Positions 1 through 10,534 of a DNA stretch of 64,000 nucleotides are shown here, piece by piece. The stretch is taken from assembly GCA_037962975.1 (NCBI GenBank), contig CM075673.1, positions 150,432,667 through 150,496,666 of the forward strand. Direction: 5' to 3'. Position 1 is the stretch's first letter; each line of letters starts with the position of its first letter. The translations under genes were made by a program, and so were the position numbers. The notes under the pieces are model-generated. The model saw only the letters and a list, made by a program, of their open reading frames with translations. It was not told the origin of the DNA and made no database searches. Origin of the DNA: Clitoria ternatea (lineage: Eukaryota > Streptophyta > Magnoliopsida > Fabales > Fabaceae).

Positions 1-1156
1 TGTTATTATACTAGTCCCTGGCAGTTTGTACCGCGCGTGAACAAGACCCATTCACAATGGCCCAACTGTTCGTGAGCTTCATCATTCCATATTGGGCCTG
101 CCCAACTTGATTACAACAGCCCAAACACTCCTTGCATAACCCATTCTCAACTTGGCCCAAATCAGTATTGGAAAACAAGCACATAATATTCCGCTGGGTC
201 CCACATGCATTTGTTAGCCAAGGCCTCAATACTCAAGAAGGGGGAGGTGAATTGATTATTTCAAACTTTTGTGCAGAATCCCTTTGAAAATAGTTCTTAA
301 TACACAAATGATACAATGTAAAAGAGGTAATAATTATAAAGCACATATCATACTTCAAAAGGTGCAAAGACATTATTCAGCTTTAAGTATGATAATCATG
401 GCAAGTTATTGGTTTAAGCAATTCATCAAACAGTTGGTATGCACAGATTAATTTTATAATATTTCCAATTAATGTTTTTAGCTTAGGCAATTAATCAAAC
501 AGTTTATGTGCACAAATAAAAGGAGTTTAAGGAAGAGAGAATTGCAAACCGATATAATGAGTTCCACCACCTCGGTGTACGTCTCGCCTTCAAGCAACCC
601 ACTTGAAGGATTCCACTATTGAGAATTTGAGATTACAAGCTTTGAGCAATTGCAGCTTCCTAGTGTCCCACACTCAAGAATTCAATCCTCACAAGCAAAG
701 GGCAACCCACCCAATCTCACAATCTCTCAATAACCAAGGTTAAAACCCAACCTTAAAACTCTTAGAATTTTGGTGATAGTGTTTACAAGAATAACTCTCA
801 ATAGAGTAAATACACAAATTTAAGCTCTCACAAAATAATAACTCTCACAGAGAGGATATACAAATTAAAGAACTAAAGTTTCAAGAATGAAACTGAACAA
901 AGAAGAGAATTAAGGAAGCAGAGGGAATTGCCTGAATTGAATGCAATTCATGTGTTCTTCACTGCTTCAACTCTTCTCTATTTATAGCATTCAAAAGCAT
1001 AGTGCTGTTGCCTATTAATTCCTTAATTAATTCCTTTCGACGTAGTGGAGCTTGAGACTTTGATTAAAATCCGTAATGCTATCTTCATTTTCTTAAAACC
1101 TGTAATGTTGTCTTCGCTTTCTTAAAACCCGTAGTGCTGTTTCCACTGATTGATTA
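1..1156. other. Intergenic DNA, no recognisable gene
   Basis: AT-rich sequence with only short, unconvincing open frames. The stretch from about 240 to 960 (a GGTGAATTGATT-type start, then phrases such as CACCTCGGTGTACGTC and CTCACAATCTCTCAA) resembles degraded LTR-retrotransposon sequence common in plants. I cannot define its ends or family, and I see no protein domain on either strand. Confidence 0.4.
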
Positions 1157-1690
1157 ATAATTAGAATCGATTCATTCAATGCAATTTTGATTTGTCCTTC
1201 AAATAATTCAAATGCATAAATAGATTCATCAATTCCATGCATTGATTCATTCAAACCCATGAATAGATTCATCAATTCCATGAATTAATTCATTGCACTG
1301 TACCTTTAAATATTTCAAACGCATGAATAGATTCATTAACTTAAAAATGCATAACAACCCAATTTACCAGTGGATGAATCGATTCAGTGGTTGTACAACA
1401 CGTATGAATTGATTCCCAAATATATGAATAGATTCCCAACTGTTACACCATGTATGAATCGATTCCCTTGAGTGATGAATCGATTCCTAGCTGGCCAAAG
1501 AATGTGTGAATCGATTCCCAGCTTCCAAAGAACATATGAATCGATTCCCTTGAGTGATGAATCGATCCCTAGCTGGCCAAAGAACATGTGAATCGATTCC
1601 CAGCTTGGTGAATCGATTCCCAGACCTGTATGTTGGAATTTTTGGACTTCCAGGGGCATGAATTGATTCACCAATTTTCATGAATCGATT
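1157..1690. repeat. Array of GAATCGATTC palindromes (first locus)
   Basis: The 10-bp palindrome GAATCGATTC and one-base variants (GAATTGATTC, GAATAGATTC) recur more than ten times at irregular spacing, most densely from 1371 to 1690. Recurrent neighbours are CCCAGCT and CTAGCTGGCCAAAGAA. The spacers differ in length and sequence. The same motif is clustered again at 29464-29758. Open frames across the array come from the repeat and are not genes. The origin is unknown; the LTR of a degraded element is possible. Confidence 0.7.
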
Positions 1691-2160
1691 TCGAACTCTA
1701 TTTGGTCAATTTCCATGCCTTTTTCATGCATTCTTGATATGTTTTTGATTCATCAATTTTTCTCTTGATCCTTATGCATTTATTTCTTGATTTCTTGACA
1801 TGTATGGGCTTGATCTTCATGCTGGTTAAATCTATTTCATAAGATTGCCATAAACATATTTACTTCTAATTGCTCATTAATTTCTTTGCATTTCATCCTT
1901 GTTCTTTGAGCATAGTTTATGTCTGTATTTGTGCTTTGCCTTTGTTAACATGCTTGTCATTATCAAAACCTTGTTTTAACATCCAAATACAGCGTTCACC
2001 TTCACATTACTACCAGATTACACACCATTGTCCAAATACATTGAACCTGATTTTGAATTTGAATTTGTGGCCTCCTTTATTAAATCTACCGTTGATTGCA
2101 GATTCGCATTAACTCCTTCTTGATCTAACAAATTTGATTTTAAAAAATTTTGATTTTCAT
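1691..2160. other. Intergenic DNA, no recognisable gene
   Basis: AT-rich DNA between the palindrome array and the LINE ORF1 remnant. It may contain degraded downstream LINE sequence, but I recognise no motif. Nothing else is supported. Confidence 0.3.
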
Positions 2161-2817
2161 TCAATTTAAAATTTTGTAAATTACCAGAAATACCCTCCCC
2201 AGAAACCCACCATCAGACATTATTTTCGGGTCTCCTTCACCAGTGAAGAACGACATAATTGACTCGGTATCATCCCCACCAACAATTGAGGAATTATTAG
2301 AGCACCCATAATGTCCCCTGTTACAACAGCACCCTTTACCCTCCTCCCGACTTAACTCCTCCACACCACCGAACAGAATAAACACAACCATTAATTCTAA
2401 TATCTTCATGTTTTACGACCACACCCTTTATTGACGTTCTTACCAATATTCTTGCACAATCCAGCCTGCCAAAGCACCCTATGTTATCATCCATCATCAC
2501 ATATGACCCAAATGTAACAACCACGTCATTAAAAAGCGATGCTTGCCACACATCTAACGGAAACCCTGTACACCTAATCGATGCCAATCTTCTACCTGAA
2601 ACCTCTTATGGTGCCCATGGTTTTAAGGATTCAAACACTGATGATAGCCAAACTTTAGCATACTTCAATAACTTATGAATATCTTCTCCCTCCAAAATAG
2701 ACAGAAATACCACGTTATCCCCTATGTATCTAATATGAATTGCAGCCAGGCCTTCCAATACAAAAGATTCATAAAGGGTGTGTAACCGTGCAATGTCAAT
2801 TAACTGGCCAATGTACC
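2161..2817 (-). pseudogene. LINE ORF1 remnant, C-terminal part (split by the Tat element)
   Basis: Read on the minus strand, this continues the LINE ORF1 that starts at about 27430 and is interrupted by the retrotransposon at 2818-26981. Its translation resembles the domain after the RNA-recognition motif in plant L1 ORF1 proteins: a stretch like IRYIGDNVVFLSILEGED, then RRLASIRCTGFPLDVWQ, and a later DCARILVRTS segment. An in-frame TAA lies at 2606-2608. The reading ends near 2161 and I see no reverse transcriptase beyond it, so the LINE copy is truncated or unrecognisable downstream. The assignment rests on motif resemblance only. Confidence 0.6.
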
Positions 2818-3620
2818 TGATCCGGCCTAGATACCGGTCCCCAAAGTTATGACGTCAGAATGACCTCATAAGAGGGAACCGGTGTCACAGTTCAGACAGT
2901 GCCACACCGGATATCTGATATCCCTTTATCCGCTCTTATCTCATCAGACATTCTATTCATTCTCTCTACAACAGATACTTCACTCGTTCTCACTGCACGT
3001 CTATATAACCATTTGCCTCAGGATCACTGTGAGATAAGAGTTCCTTATAACTTATCAGCGAAGATACCCTGCATAGCGGAATGTGTCAATGTCAATTACC
3101 TCAGAGAGTAAGTACATGTGTCAGCAAAATATGCGGAAAGGTGATTATCCTCCATCCTTATCACAGGATCGTACTTTGATAATTGACCTACCCCCTGACA
3201 CATTCTGAGTACTGAGCCACTTTGATTGACACACTTCACACGTTATCAGAACCAACGGGCCCACTTGCACCCAACGATTCATTTCCTACGCTCAACTATA
3301 AATAGCGCAATCTAAAACACATGCAAGGTGACGTTGTCCTAACTCGTTCTTTTACTATTATATTGCTTGAGTATTCACTGAGTTTATACATTCCTCTAAC
3401 TTGAGCGTCGGAGAATCTTCGCAGGTGGCACCACCTTTCGCCCTCTCTCAACGCGAAACATTGGTGTGAAGGATCTCCAGGACAACAATACCGGTTTCTC
3501 CCACTGAGAGATCGGATTATAACATCGGATACCCACTGTATCTGTGTGTAAACCCTAAAACACCTAAACTCTTGTGGCTGGTCCCACACCAGATCCTAGA
3601 CCCCGATTCAGACCAGTTCA
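2818..3620 (+). repeat. 5' LTR of the Tat-lineage element
   Basis: Direct repeat of 26178-26981, starting TGATCCGGCC and ending CAGACCAGTTCA. A TATA box (TATAAAT, 3297-3303) follows CTCAAC and is the likely start region for the genomic transcript. Copies of the same LTR family occur at 51907-52709 (solo) and 62637-63528 (diverged). Confidence 0.95.
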
Positions 3621-3640
3621 TTGGCACGCCCAGTGGGACT
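3621..3640 (+). other. Probable primer-binding site
   Basis: The bases directly after the 5' LTR read TTGGCACGCCCAGTGGGACT, and the third family copy has a near-identical sequence at the same place (63529). Position and conservation support a primer-binding site. I cannot assign the tRNA without a search. A frame opening here at TTG is not a plausible start. Confidence 0.6.
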
Positions 3641-3683
3641 CGCTAGAGTTATTCCCACTTTTCGTAGAAGTTTGGTGGTCAGA

Positions 3684-5567
3684 ATGGAAGGTGATGGACG
3701 TGATTTCGTTGATGGTCATGTGGAGGATGTGACCCACCAACAGACTGGAAGGAGACTTATCTTTGAGTCTCCTGCTACCAACGCTCGAAGGATGGTACCA
3801 GTAGTGACTCCTGACCCTCGTGATGAGGTTATTAGACAGCTCAGGGAGGAGTGGATGGAGTTGAGGCGGGAGAAAAGAAGAGCTGGGGACAGGGTAACGT
3901 CCCATGCAGAGGATGTTCACCATGCATCAGCGAGGGATAGATCTACAACTCTCCAGTATTCAAAAATCCCTACGTACGAGGAGAGAGAGCAGACCCAAGA
4001 CTCTGATGATAGAGTCAGTACCAGGAGAAGGGAGCAGGCTGTGGTAACTTCTGGGACTTACAAGCTCAGCGTTCCTTTCTCAAGGAGACTCATGAGTATT
4101 TTCATCCCGAAACACTTGCAAACAACTCAGCCACTGTCGATTGGAAAACATAATGGAGAAACTGATCCCATTAAGCATCTAGATGCTTATGTTTATGAAG
4201 CCATGTACCTGGGGGCAGATGAAGACGTCATGTGTAGGATGTTCCCAAGAACACTGACGGAGGAGGCTCTCAGCTGGTTCAAGAGCTTGCCCCCAGGATC
4301 CATAGATTCTTGGAAAGAAATGGCAGCTGCGTTTGAAAGCCATTTTGTCATCTCCAGGGACATTCGAGGAACTTCTCACACCTTGGCCCAGATAAGGCAA
4401 GGAGAGACTGAAACTCTCAAGGAGTTCTTGAAGAGATTTTACAAGGAGGCTGCATTGGTCCCCAACCTCACGGAGGCCATACAGCTCCATATTATAGTGG
4501 AAGCTTTGCAACCTGGATCTGCATTCGCCTTATCTTTGGTAAAGAGCCCCCCAACAACCTTCGAGGAGTTTCGAAGGAAAGCTTCCAAGTACGTGGGTAT
4601 AGAAATGCATCTGGAGGCTACATCAGCAAGAATGAAGCCCCCTGTACCCCCTTAACAGCTACAAAGGGAGAAGGAGAGGGTTAAGCCAGAAAAGCACGTT
4701 TTCAGGGAGGACTTTGTAAGCGTCTGACCTCATCAACGAGACAGGCGTGTCTCATCTTTTAGGAACTACGCTCCTCTGAATGCCAGGCACTCCCAAATCA
4801 TGAGGGAGGTCGGATGGCCCACGCTCAGTGTCTTTGGTATAAAGAAGCCACCCCCAGTCAAAAGGATCGGTAACCCACGTAAATATTGTGCCTTTCATGA
4901 GCAAATAGGTCATCACACGGACGAGTGCAAGGCGTTGAAGAACACTGTGGAGACCCTCATTAGAGAGGGAAAGCTGAAGCAATATCTGTTCAGAGAAAAG
5001 TCTTTGGATAAACCTGACAAAATGGACAAAAGGGGGAGAGATCCAGATGATGAGGGTGATAATAGTCGCAACCCAGTGAAAAGATTTACTGCGGCTGAAA
5101 AATAGAAAGGAGTGGTGATTACTGAAGGAGCCCAGCAGGACAATATGCCTCAGCAGCAGAGGCAAGGTAGACGCGAGGTGATTGAGATGATCGCTAGAGG
5201 ATTTGCAGGTGGTGGAACATCCATCACAGCCAGGAAGAATCACCATCGTATGATTCTATCAGTACAGGGCAAACCAAGAGATAACCGCCCTTTCAGGGAC
5301 GGTGTGGCAGCCCCAATGGTGTCATTTACTGATGATGACTTTGGCCCAACGATCCCAGGAGGAGACGATGCAGTGGTGATCATCGTTGTCATTGCTAACA
5401 AGGATGTGAAGAGGATCCTTGTTGACCAGGGAAGTTCTTACGATGTAATTTTTTATAACTATTTCAAAAGAATGGTTTTAATGATGCAGATCTACAACCT
5501 TACACACAAGAGCTCACAACGTTTAACGGGGCCAAGCAACCCACTAAGGGGTACCTCAACACCCTGA
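3684..5567 (+). pseudogene. gag and protease region of the Tat-lineage element
   Basis: Encodes the capsid protein and the aspartic protease. The start is placed at ATG 3684 because the third copy begins with the matching MEGDGHDFVDGHVED at 63592. A gag core with Trp-rich ALSWFKSLPPGSI lies near 4270, and a zinc-knuckle-like CAFHEQIGHHTDEC at 4887-4928. The protease active-site motif LVDQGSSYDV is at about 5419-5448, with DQG in place of the usual D-S/T-G. The frame is interrupted by TAA 4653-4655, TGA 4725-4727 and TAG 5103-5105. Near 5475 the reading moves to another frame, which continues in the pol segment from 5618. The copy therefore cannot make a complete Gag-protease. Confidence 0.9.
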
Positions 5568-5617
5568 TTTCTTTTGAAGGAGAGCCTGGTGCAAGAACGG
5601 TCAAATCAAGAATTCTA

Positions 5618-8600
5618 GTGATTGATGTGGAATCTCCCTACAACGGGATCATAGGCCGCCCTACCCTGAATGCAATAGAAGCGATTGTGTCCACTCCTCA
5701 CCTCTTGATCAAATTTATTGACAAGGACAACGACGTGTCCTCCCTCCATGGAGATCAAGAGATGGCTCGGTACTGTTATAACCTGAGCCTCAACATGGTT
5801 AAGTTGGAAGCGTTCAACAAGAAGAGGAAGCTAAATGACAGAGGAACAGCGGCTGGGTCTGTTAGTCTAATTAATTTGGACCCCAGAGCGGAATTGAAGA
5901 TTGACCCTCTCAACCCCTTAAAGCCTACACTGGATGGTGGTTCCAGGGACGTCGTCTTAGGGGATTCCCTAGAACAAGTCACGCACATCAATGATAATCT
6001 GGAGGCAGGCATGGAGCAGCGTTTGTTAGCTCTCTTGCAGGAATTTAAAGACCTTTTTGCTTGGACTGCAGAAGACATGCCTGGGATGGACCCTGATTTC
6101 TGTTGTCATAAACTCGCTGTCTACCCCGAAACTAGACCGGTGGCCCAGAAGAAGAGAAGGTTGGGACCGGAGAAGCAGAAGGCAGCATGTGAGCAAACAG
6201 AAGAGTTGTTGAAGGCAGGTTTTATAAAGGAGATTCGCTGTTCATCTTGGCTTTCCAACATAGTGATGGTGCAGAAAGCCAACGGCAAGTGGAGGATGTG
6301 CACGAATTATGTAGACCTCAACCGATGTTGCCCCAAGGATCCGTATCCTCTTCCAAACATCGACGTATGATAGATGACTCTTCTGGTTATCAGTACCTTA
6401 GTTTCATGGATGCTTATTCGGGGTACAACCAGATTCCGATGTAGGAAAGAGATCAAGAAAAGACGGCCTTTGTCAATGACCGTGGTGTTTTCTGCTACAC
6501 CGTTATGCCATTTGGATTGAAGAACGCCGGTGCTACCTACCAGCGTATGATTAATCAAGTATTCGAAGGAATGCATACTAAGCTGGTAGAGGTATATATT
6601 GATGATATTATTACGAAAACTCCTGCTGGAGGAGATCACATCGAAGACTTACGCCAAGTGTTTACTAGGTTGCGACAATACAATATGAGGCTAAATCCAC
6701 TGAAGTGCACTTTTGCAGTTCCAGCGGGGAAGTTTCTAGGTTTCATGTTGACCCAGTAGGGTATCGAGGCCAACCCTGGGAAGTGTCAAGCAATTCTGGA
6801 CATACAGAGCCCTAAGAGTCCGAGGGAGGTCCAATCGTTGAATGGGAAGGTGGCCGCTCTAGCCCGATTCATGCCCAAGATGGCGCACAGATCCCTTCCC
6901 CTGTATAAGGCGTTGAAGAAACACAAGAGTTTTGAATGGGGAGAGGAGCAAGAATAAGCTTTCCAGCAGCTCAAGGCCGTACTTTCAAGTCCACCAATTT
7001 TAGTAAAGCCTGACCCTGGCGAGACTTTGATTTTATACTTGGCGATTTCTGAGGAGGCCTTAGGCATAGCACTGGTTAAAGAAACTCCAGAGGGCCAGAG
7101 GCCAGTGTACTTTACCAGCAAGACATTCCAGGGGGAAAAAGGAAGGTATCAGAAGATAGAAAAGGCCGCTCTAGTAGTGGTGTGGGCTTCACGACGGTTG
7201 AGGCCATATTTTCATGCGCACCCAGTACGGGTGAGAACGGACCTGCCTCTCCGTTCAGTGCTCAGCAAACCGGATCTTGCTGGAAGAATGATCAACTGGT
7301 CCATAGAGCTGTCTGAGTTCGAAATTTCTTATGAGCCTCGAGGAGCCATTAAGGCGCAAGTATTGGCAGATTTTGTAGTGGAGATGACAGGGTCGGATCC
7401 AGCTACTCCTCGAGCACATTGGACCATTTATGTGGATGGATCGTCAAATAGTAAAGGCTATAGAGCTGGTGTTGTGGTGGAAAGTGATGATGGTGTGCAC
7501 TTAGAGATTTCCCTCCGGTTTAATTTCAAGACCTCCAATAATCAAGCTGAATATAAAGCATGCTTGGCCGGCCTCCGAGCGGTAATTGACATCGGAGCGT
7601 CAGCAGTTACATTGTGTAGCGATTCACAACTGGTGATTTCGCAAATTCAGGGGGAATATCAAGTCCGAGAGCCACAGCTTCAACTCTATTTGAATTGCGT
7701 GAATGAATTGAAGGGGAGATTCGACGTTTTAGAGTTCAAGCATGTACCTAGAGAGGAAAATACCAGGGCAGACATCTTGTCAAGGCTTGCAAGTACAAAG
7801 CAGCCTGGTAGCACAACGACGGTGGTTCAAAGTACTCTGACATCACCTAGCATCCCTCTGTTCCCTTCTCTGAATGCTATAATGGTAAACTATCCCTATG
7901 AGAACTCTTGGGTCATCCCCTATATCCGCTATCCGGCAGATGGACAACTCCTTACTGATGAGAAGGAGAGGAGACGGGTAAAAAAGGAGCTGCCCTACTT
8001 CACCATGGTTGATGGTGTTCTTTACAAAAGAGGATTCTCTGTCCCATACCTCCTGTGTTTGAGAGAAGATGAGGTACAAGCAGTGCTGGAGGAGGTACAT
8101 GAGGGGCAGTGTGGGCACCATGCTGGGGGTCGAAGCTTAATGAGAAAGGTCCTCAGGGCTGGATATTGGTGGCCCACGGTGAAACAAGACTCAGCAGATT
8201 TCATGAAGAAGTGTGATGCTTGTCAAAGATTCTCTAATCTTCATCACACACCGGCCCAAGAACTCTCTTCATCCGCTGTGCCCTGGCCGTTCTACCAGTG
8301 GGGCCTTGATATCCTGGGTCCGTTCCCCATTGCGCCAGGAGGTATCAAATATTTAATTGTGGGGGTAGAATACTTCACCAAATAGATTGAGGCTGAGCCA
8401 GTAGTGCATATCACTTATGCGCAGACAAGGCGCTTTGTATATGAGAACATCATCGCTCGATTCGGTGTGCCAGGGCTGATTGTGACTGATAACGGCACAC
8501 AGTTCACTGATGAAAAGTTCACAGACTTGCTTGAAGGACTGGGTATAGTCCAAATATTTTCATCTATTGAACACCCCCAGACGAACGGTCAGGCAGAGGT

Positions 8601-9144
8601 AGCCAATCGAGAGGTGCTGAAGGGGCTAAAGAAGCGTCTTGGAGAAGCGAAGGGAGGTTGGACTGATCAATTATGCCATGTTCTATAGGCATACCGTACT
8701 ACACCACACTCTTCCACTAATGAATCGCCATACCGGTTGACCTACGGGGTCGAGGCGATGATCCCAGTAGAGCTACAGACCAGATCGGCTCGAGTAGAGT
8801 ATTTCTCAGCTGAGGACAACAATGCCAATCTGGCATCAAAGCTGGACGTTCTCCATGAACTAAGGGAAGGAGCTTTTGTTAGAGACCAGACAATAAAGGC
8901 GAAGGCAGCCCTCCGGTATAACAAGCGTGTCCAATACAGAGCGTTCAACATTGGTGATCTTGTGTTAAGAAAGGCAAGTGTGGGGAATAAATTCGCGCAT
9001 CAAGGAAAGCTAGCGCCAACTTGGGAAGGCCCCTACAGAGTTTCGGAGGTGACTGGAAAGGGATCATACCGGCTGGAGGAACTTGATGGGACTCCAATCC
9101 GTAACAAATGGAACACCCAGAACTTACGTGTTTATTACAGCTAG
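5618..9144 (+). pseudogene. pol region of the Tat-lineage element (RT, RNase H, second RNase H, integrase)
   Basis: Reverse transcriptase motifs include MDAYSGYNQIPM near 6410 and the catalytic YIDD at 6595-6606. The RT-linked RNase H spans about 7020-7390. A second RNase H begins with YVDGSSNSKGYRAG near 7430 and contains NNQAEYKACLAGL; this archaeal-type domain is the Tat hallmark. Integrase has an HHCC zinc region ending CDACQRF (about 8100-8235), core aspartates in WGLDILGPFP (about 8300) and TDNGTQFT (about 8490), then EHPQTNGQAE. The reading ends naturally at 9144. It is broken by a frame change near 6363 and by stops at 6442-6444, 6757-6759, 6955-6957, 8383-8385 and 8686-8688. At the last two, family conservation predicts tryptophan. 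Confidence 0.93.
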
Positions 9145-9345
9145 TTAGTAAGACGACATGTACTCTTTCTCCTTACTTGAGTTTTTTCCCATTGGGTTTT
9201 CTCAAGAAGGTTTTAACGAGGCATGACCCCAACTACGTTTTCTTTGTAATATACTTTCAATCTTAATGAGAATGCAGTTCATAACTCTATCACTCTCACT
9301 TTTCTGGTATGTTGTGATTTATAGCTATAGTCTATTACGCATATT
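9145..9345 (+). other. Untranslated region after pol
   Basis: AT-rich sequence between the end of integrase and the first minisatellite. No open frame or motif is convincing. Confidence 0.5.
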
Positions 9346-9620
9346 CCCCAGGACGGATGATCTCAATCACCTATTCTGTGGTTCGATGATACAACTCCTG
9401 GCGTGGATAATTCCTATCATTATCCTTGTGATGGAAGTCTTTGAAGACTAAATCCGTACTCTTACGATTGAGATGAAGACCCCTCAGGACGGATGATCTC
9501 AATCACCAATTCTGTGTATTGACGATGTAACTCCTTGAGGGATGAACGAAGACCCTCAGGACAGATGATCTCAATCACCAATTCTGTGTATTGACGATGT
9601 AACTCCTTGAGGGGGAAATG
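9346..9620 (+). repeat. 72-bp tandem repeat in the Tat 3' region
   Basis: Two nearly identical 72-bp units start at CCCTCAGG 9481 and 9553 and contain GGATGATCTCAATCACC and ATTGACGATGTAACTCC. A diverged third copy begins near 9347 (CCCCAGGACGGATGATCTC). Tandem repeats in the region between pol and the 3' LTR are a known feature of Tat/Ogre elements. Confidence 0.85.
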
Positions 9621-9985
9621 GGTTGTAGGATTAAACCGAACCCCATTTTGAAGGCCCAGATTGTAGGATTGCACCGAACTCTGGGTACGGCTAGTAGGAT
9701 CGAACCGAACACCGGATGAAGGCTTGGATTGTAGGATTGCACCGAACTCCAAGTATGCTTAGTAGGATCGAACCGAACACCATTTGAAGGCTTGGGCGCA
9801 GTAAGCTAGTTCATCTAGAAAACCACGCTGAACCCCGAGTAACGGGCGCAGTAGGTTCAGGATTAACCCTGATCCGAACCCCGTGTTGAAGGCCCGGATT
9901 GTAGGATTGCACCGAACTCTGGGTACGGTTAGTAGGATCGAACCGAACACCGTGTGAAGACTTGAGTTGTAGGATCAAACCGAAC
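9621..9985 (+). repeat. Minisatellite with GTAGGATTGCACCGAAC units
   Basis: Alternating units GTAGGATTGCACCGAACTC and AGTAGGATCGAACCGAACAC, separated by GAAGGC(C/T)(C/T)GG-type spacers, repeat across this stretch with a higher-order period of about 50-60 bp. Short minus-strand frames here are products of the repeat. The array continues the hypervariable 3' region of the element. Confidence 0.8.
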
Positions 9986-10534
9986 CTCAAGAGAAGGGAG
10001 TCAAAGACTTAGCCTTTTTCAATATCGTATTGAACCCCACGTGAGAACGAGGAGAATAGGGTCATACCAAACTCCAAATATAATTTCCATCCTCATCTCC
10101 GAAGCATTCATCGCGGGGCGGCTGAACACAAGTATGGTCGTTCCATATCTTCGAGATCGGATGAACTTTTCAAATTTTCAAAGAAGTTAAAGGTAACTTT
10201 TACAACGAAATTTCCCTTCCCAAGATACTTATACTTGGGGACAGGGCATACTTTAACTTATTTGTTGCTTGTTTGTTATAATTTGTTATCTTAATCCGAG
10301 GTGATAAACACGCTTTAAACAACAATATAGCTAAACAAGAGCGGATTTGCAAAGTATTGAAAAAAGTAAAGTATTGTGCATATCATTAAGTTATCTGGCA
10401 ATCATATACTTGTCACAAATGATAGAAGAGAAACAAAAGCAAATTTTATTTCTGGAAAGGAAAAGTTGTACAGGTTTCAAAGTATTAAAAGCTGGAGCTG
10501 ATCCCAGTACACAGCTATAAATGAAAGCATAAAA
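9986..10534 (+). other. Spacer between the minisatellite and the antisense ORF
   Basis: No gene seen. It lies downstream of the stop of the antisense ORF and may hold its 3' untranslated region and polyadenylation signals. Confidence 0.4.

Noticed and set aside
1384..1681. Minus-strand frames and a regularly recurring motif that could suggest a CRISPR-like or coding repeat.
   Set aside because: The repeated unit is only the 10-bp palindrome GAATCGATTC, the spacers vary in length and share sequence, and the setting is plant DNA. The frames are by-products.
3621..3683. A start for gag at TTG 3621, which gives a longer protein.
   Set aside because: These bases are the primer-binding site and leader. 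The homologous copy starts at the ATG corresponding to 3684.
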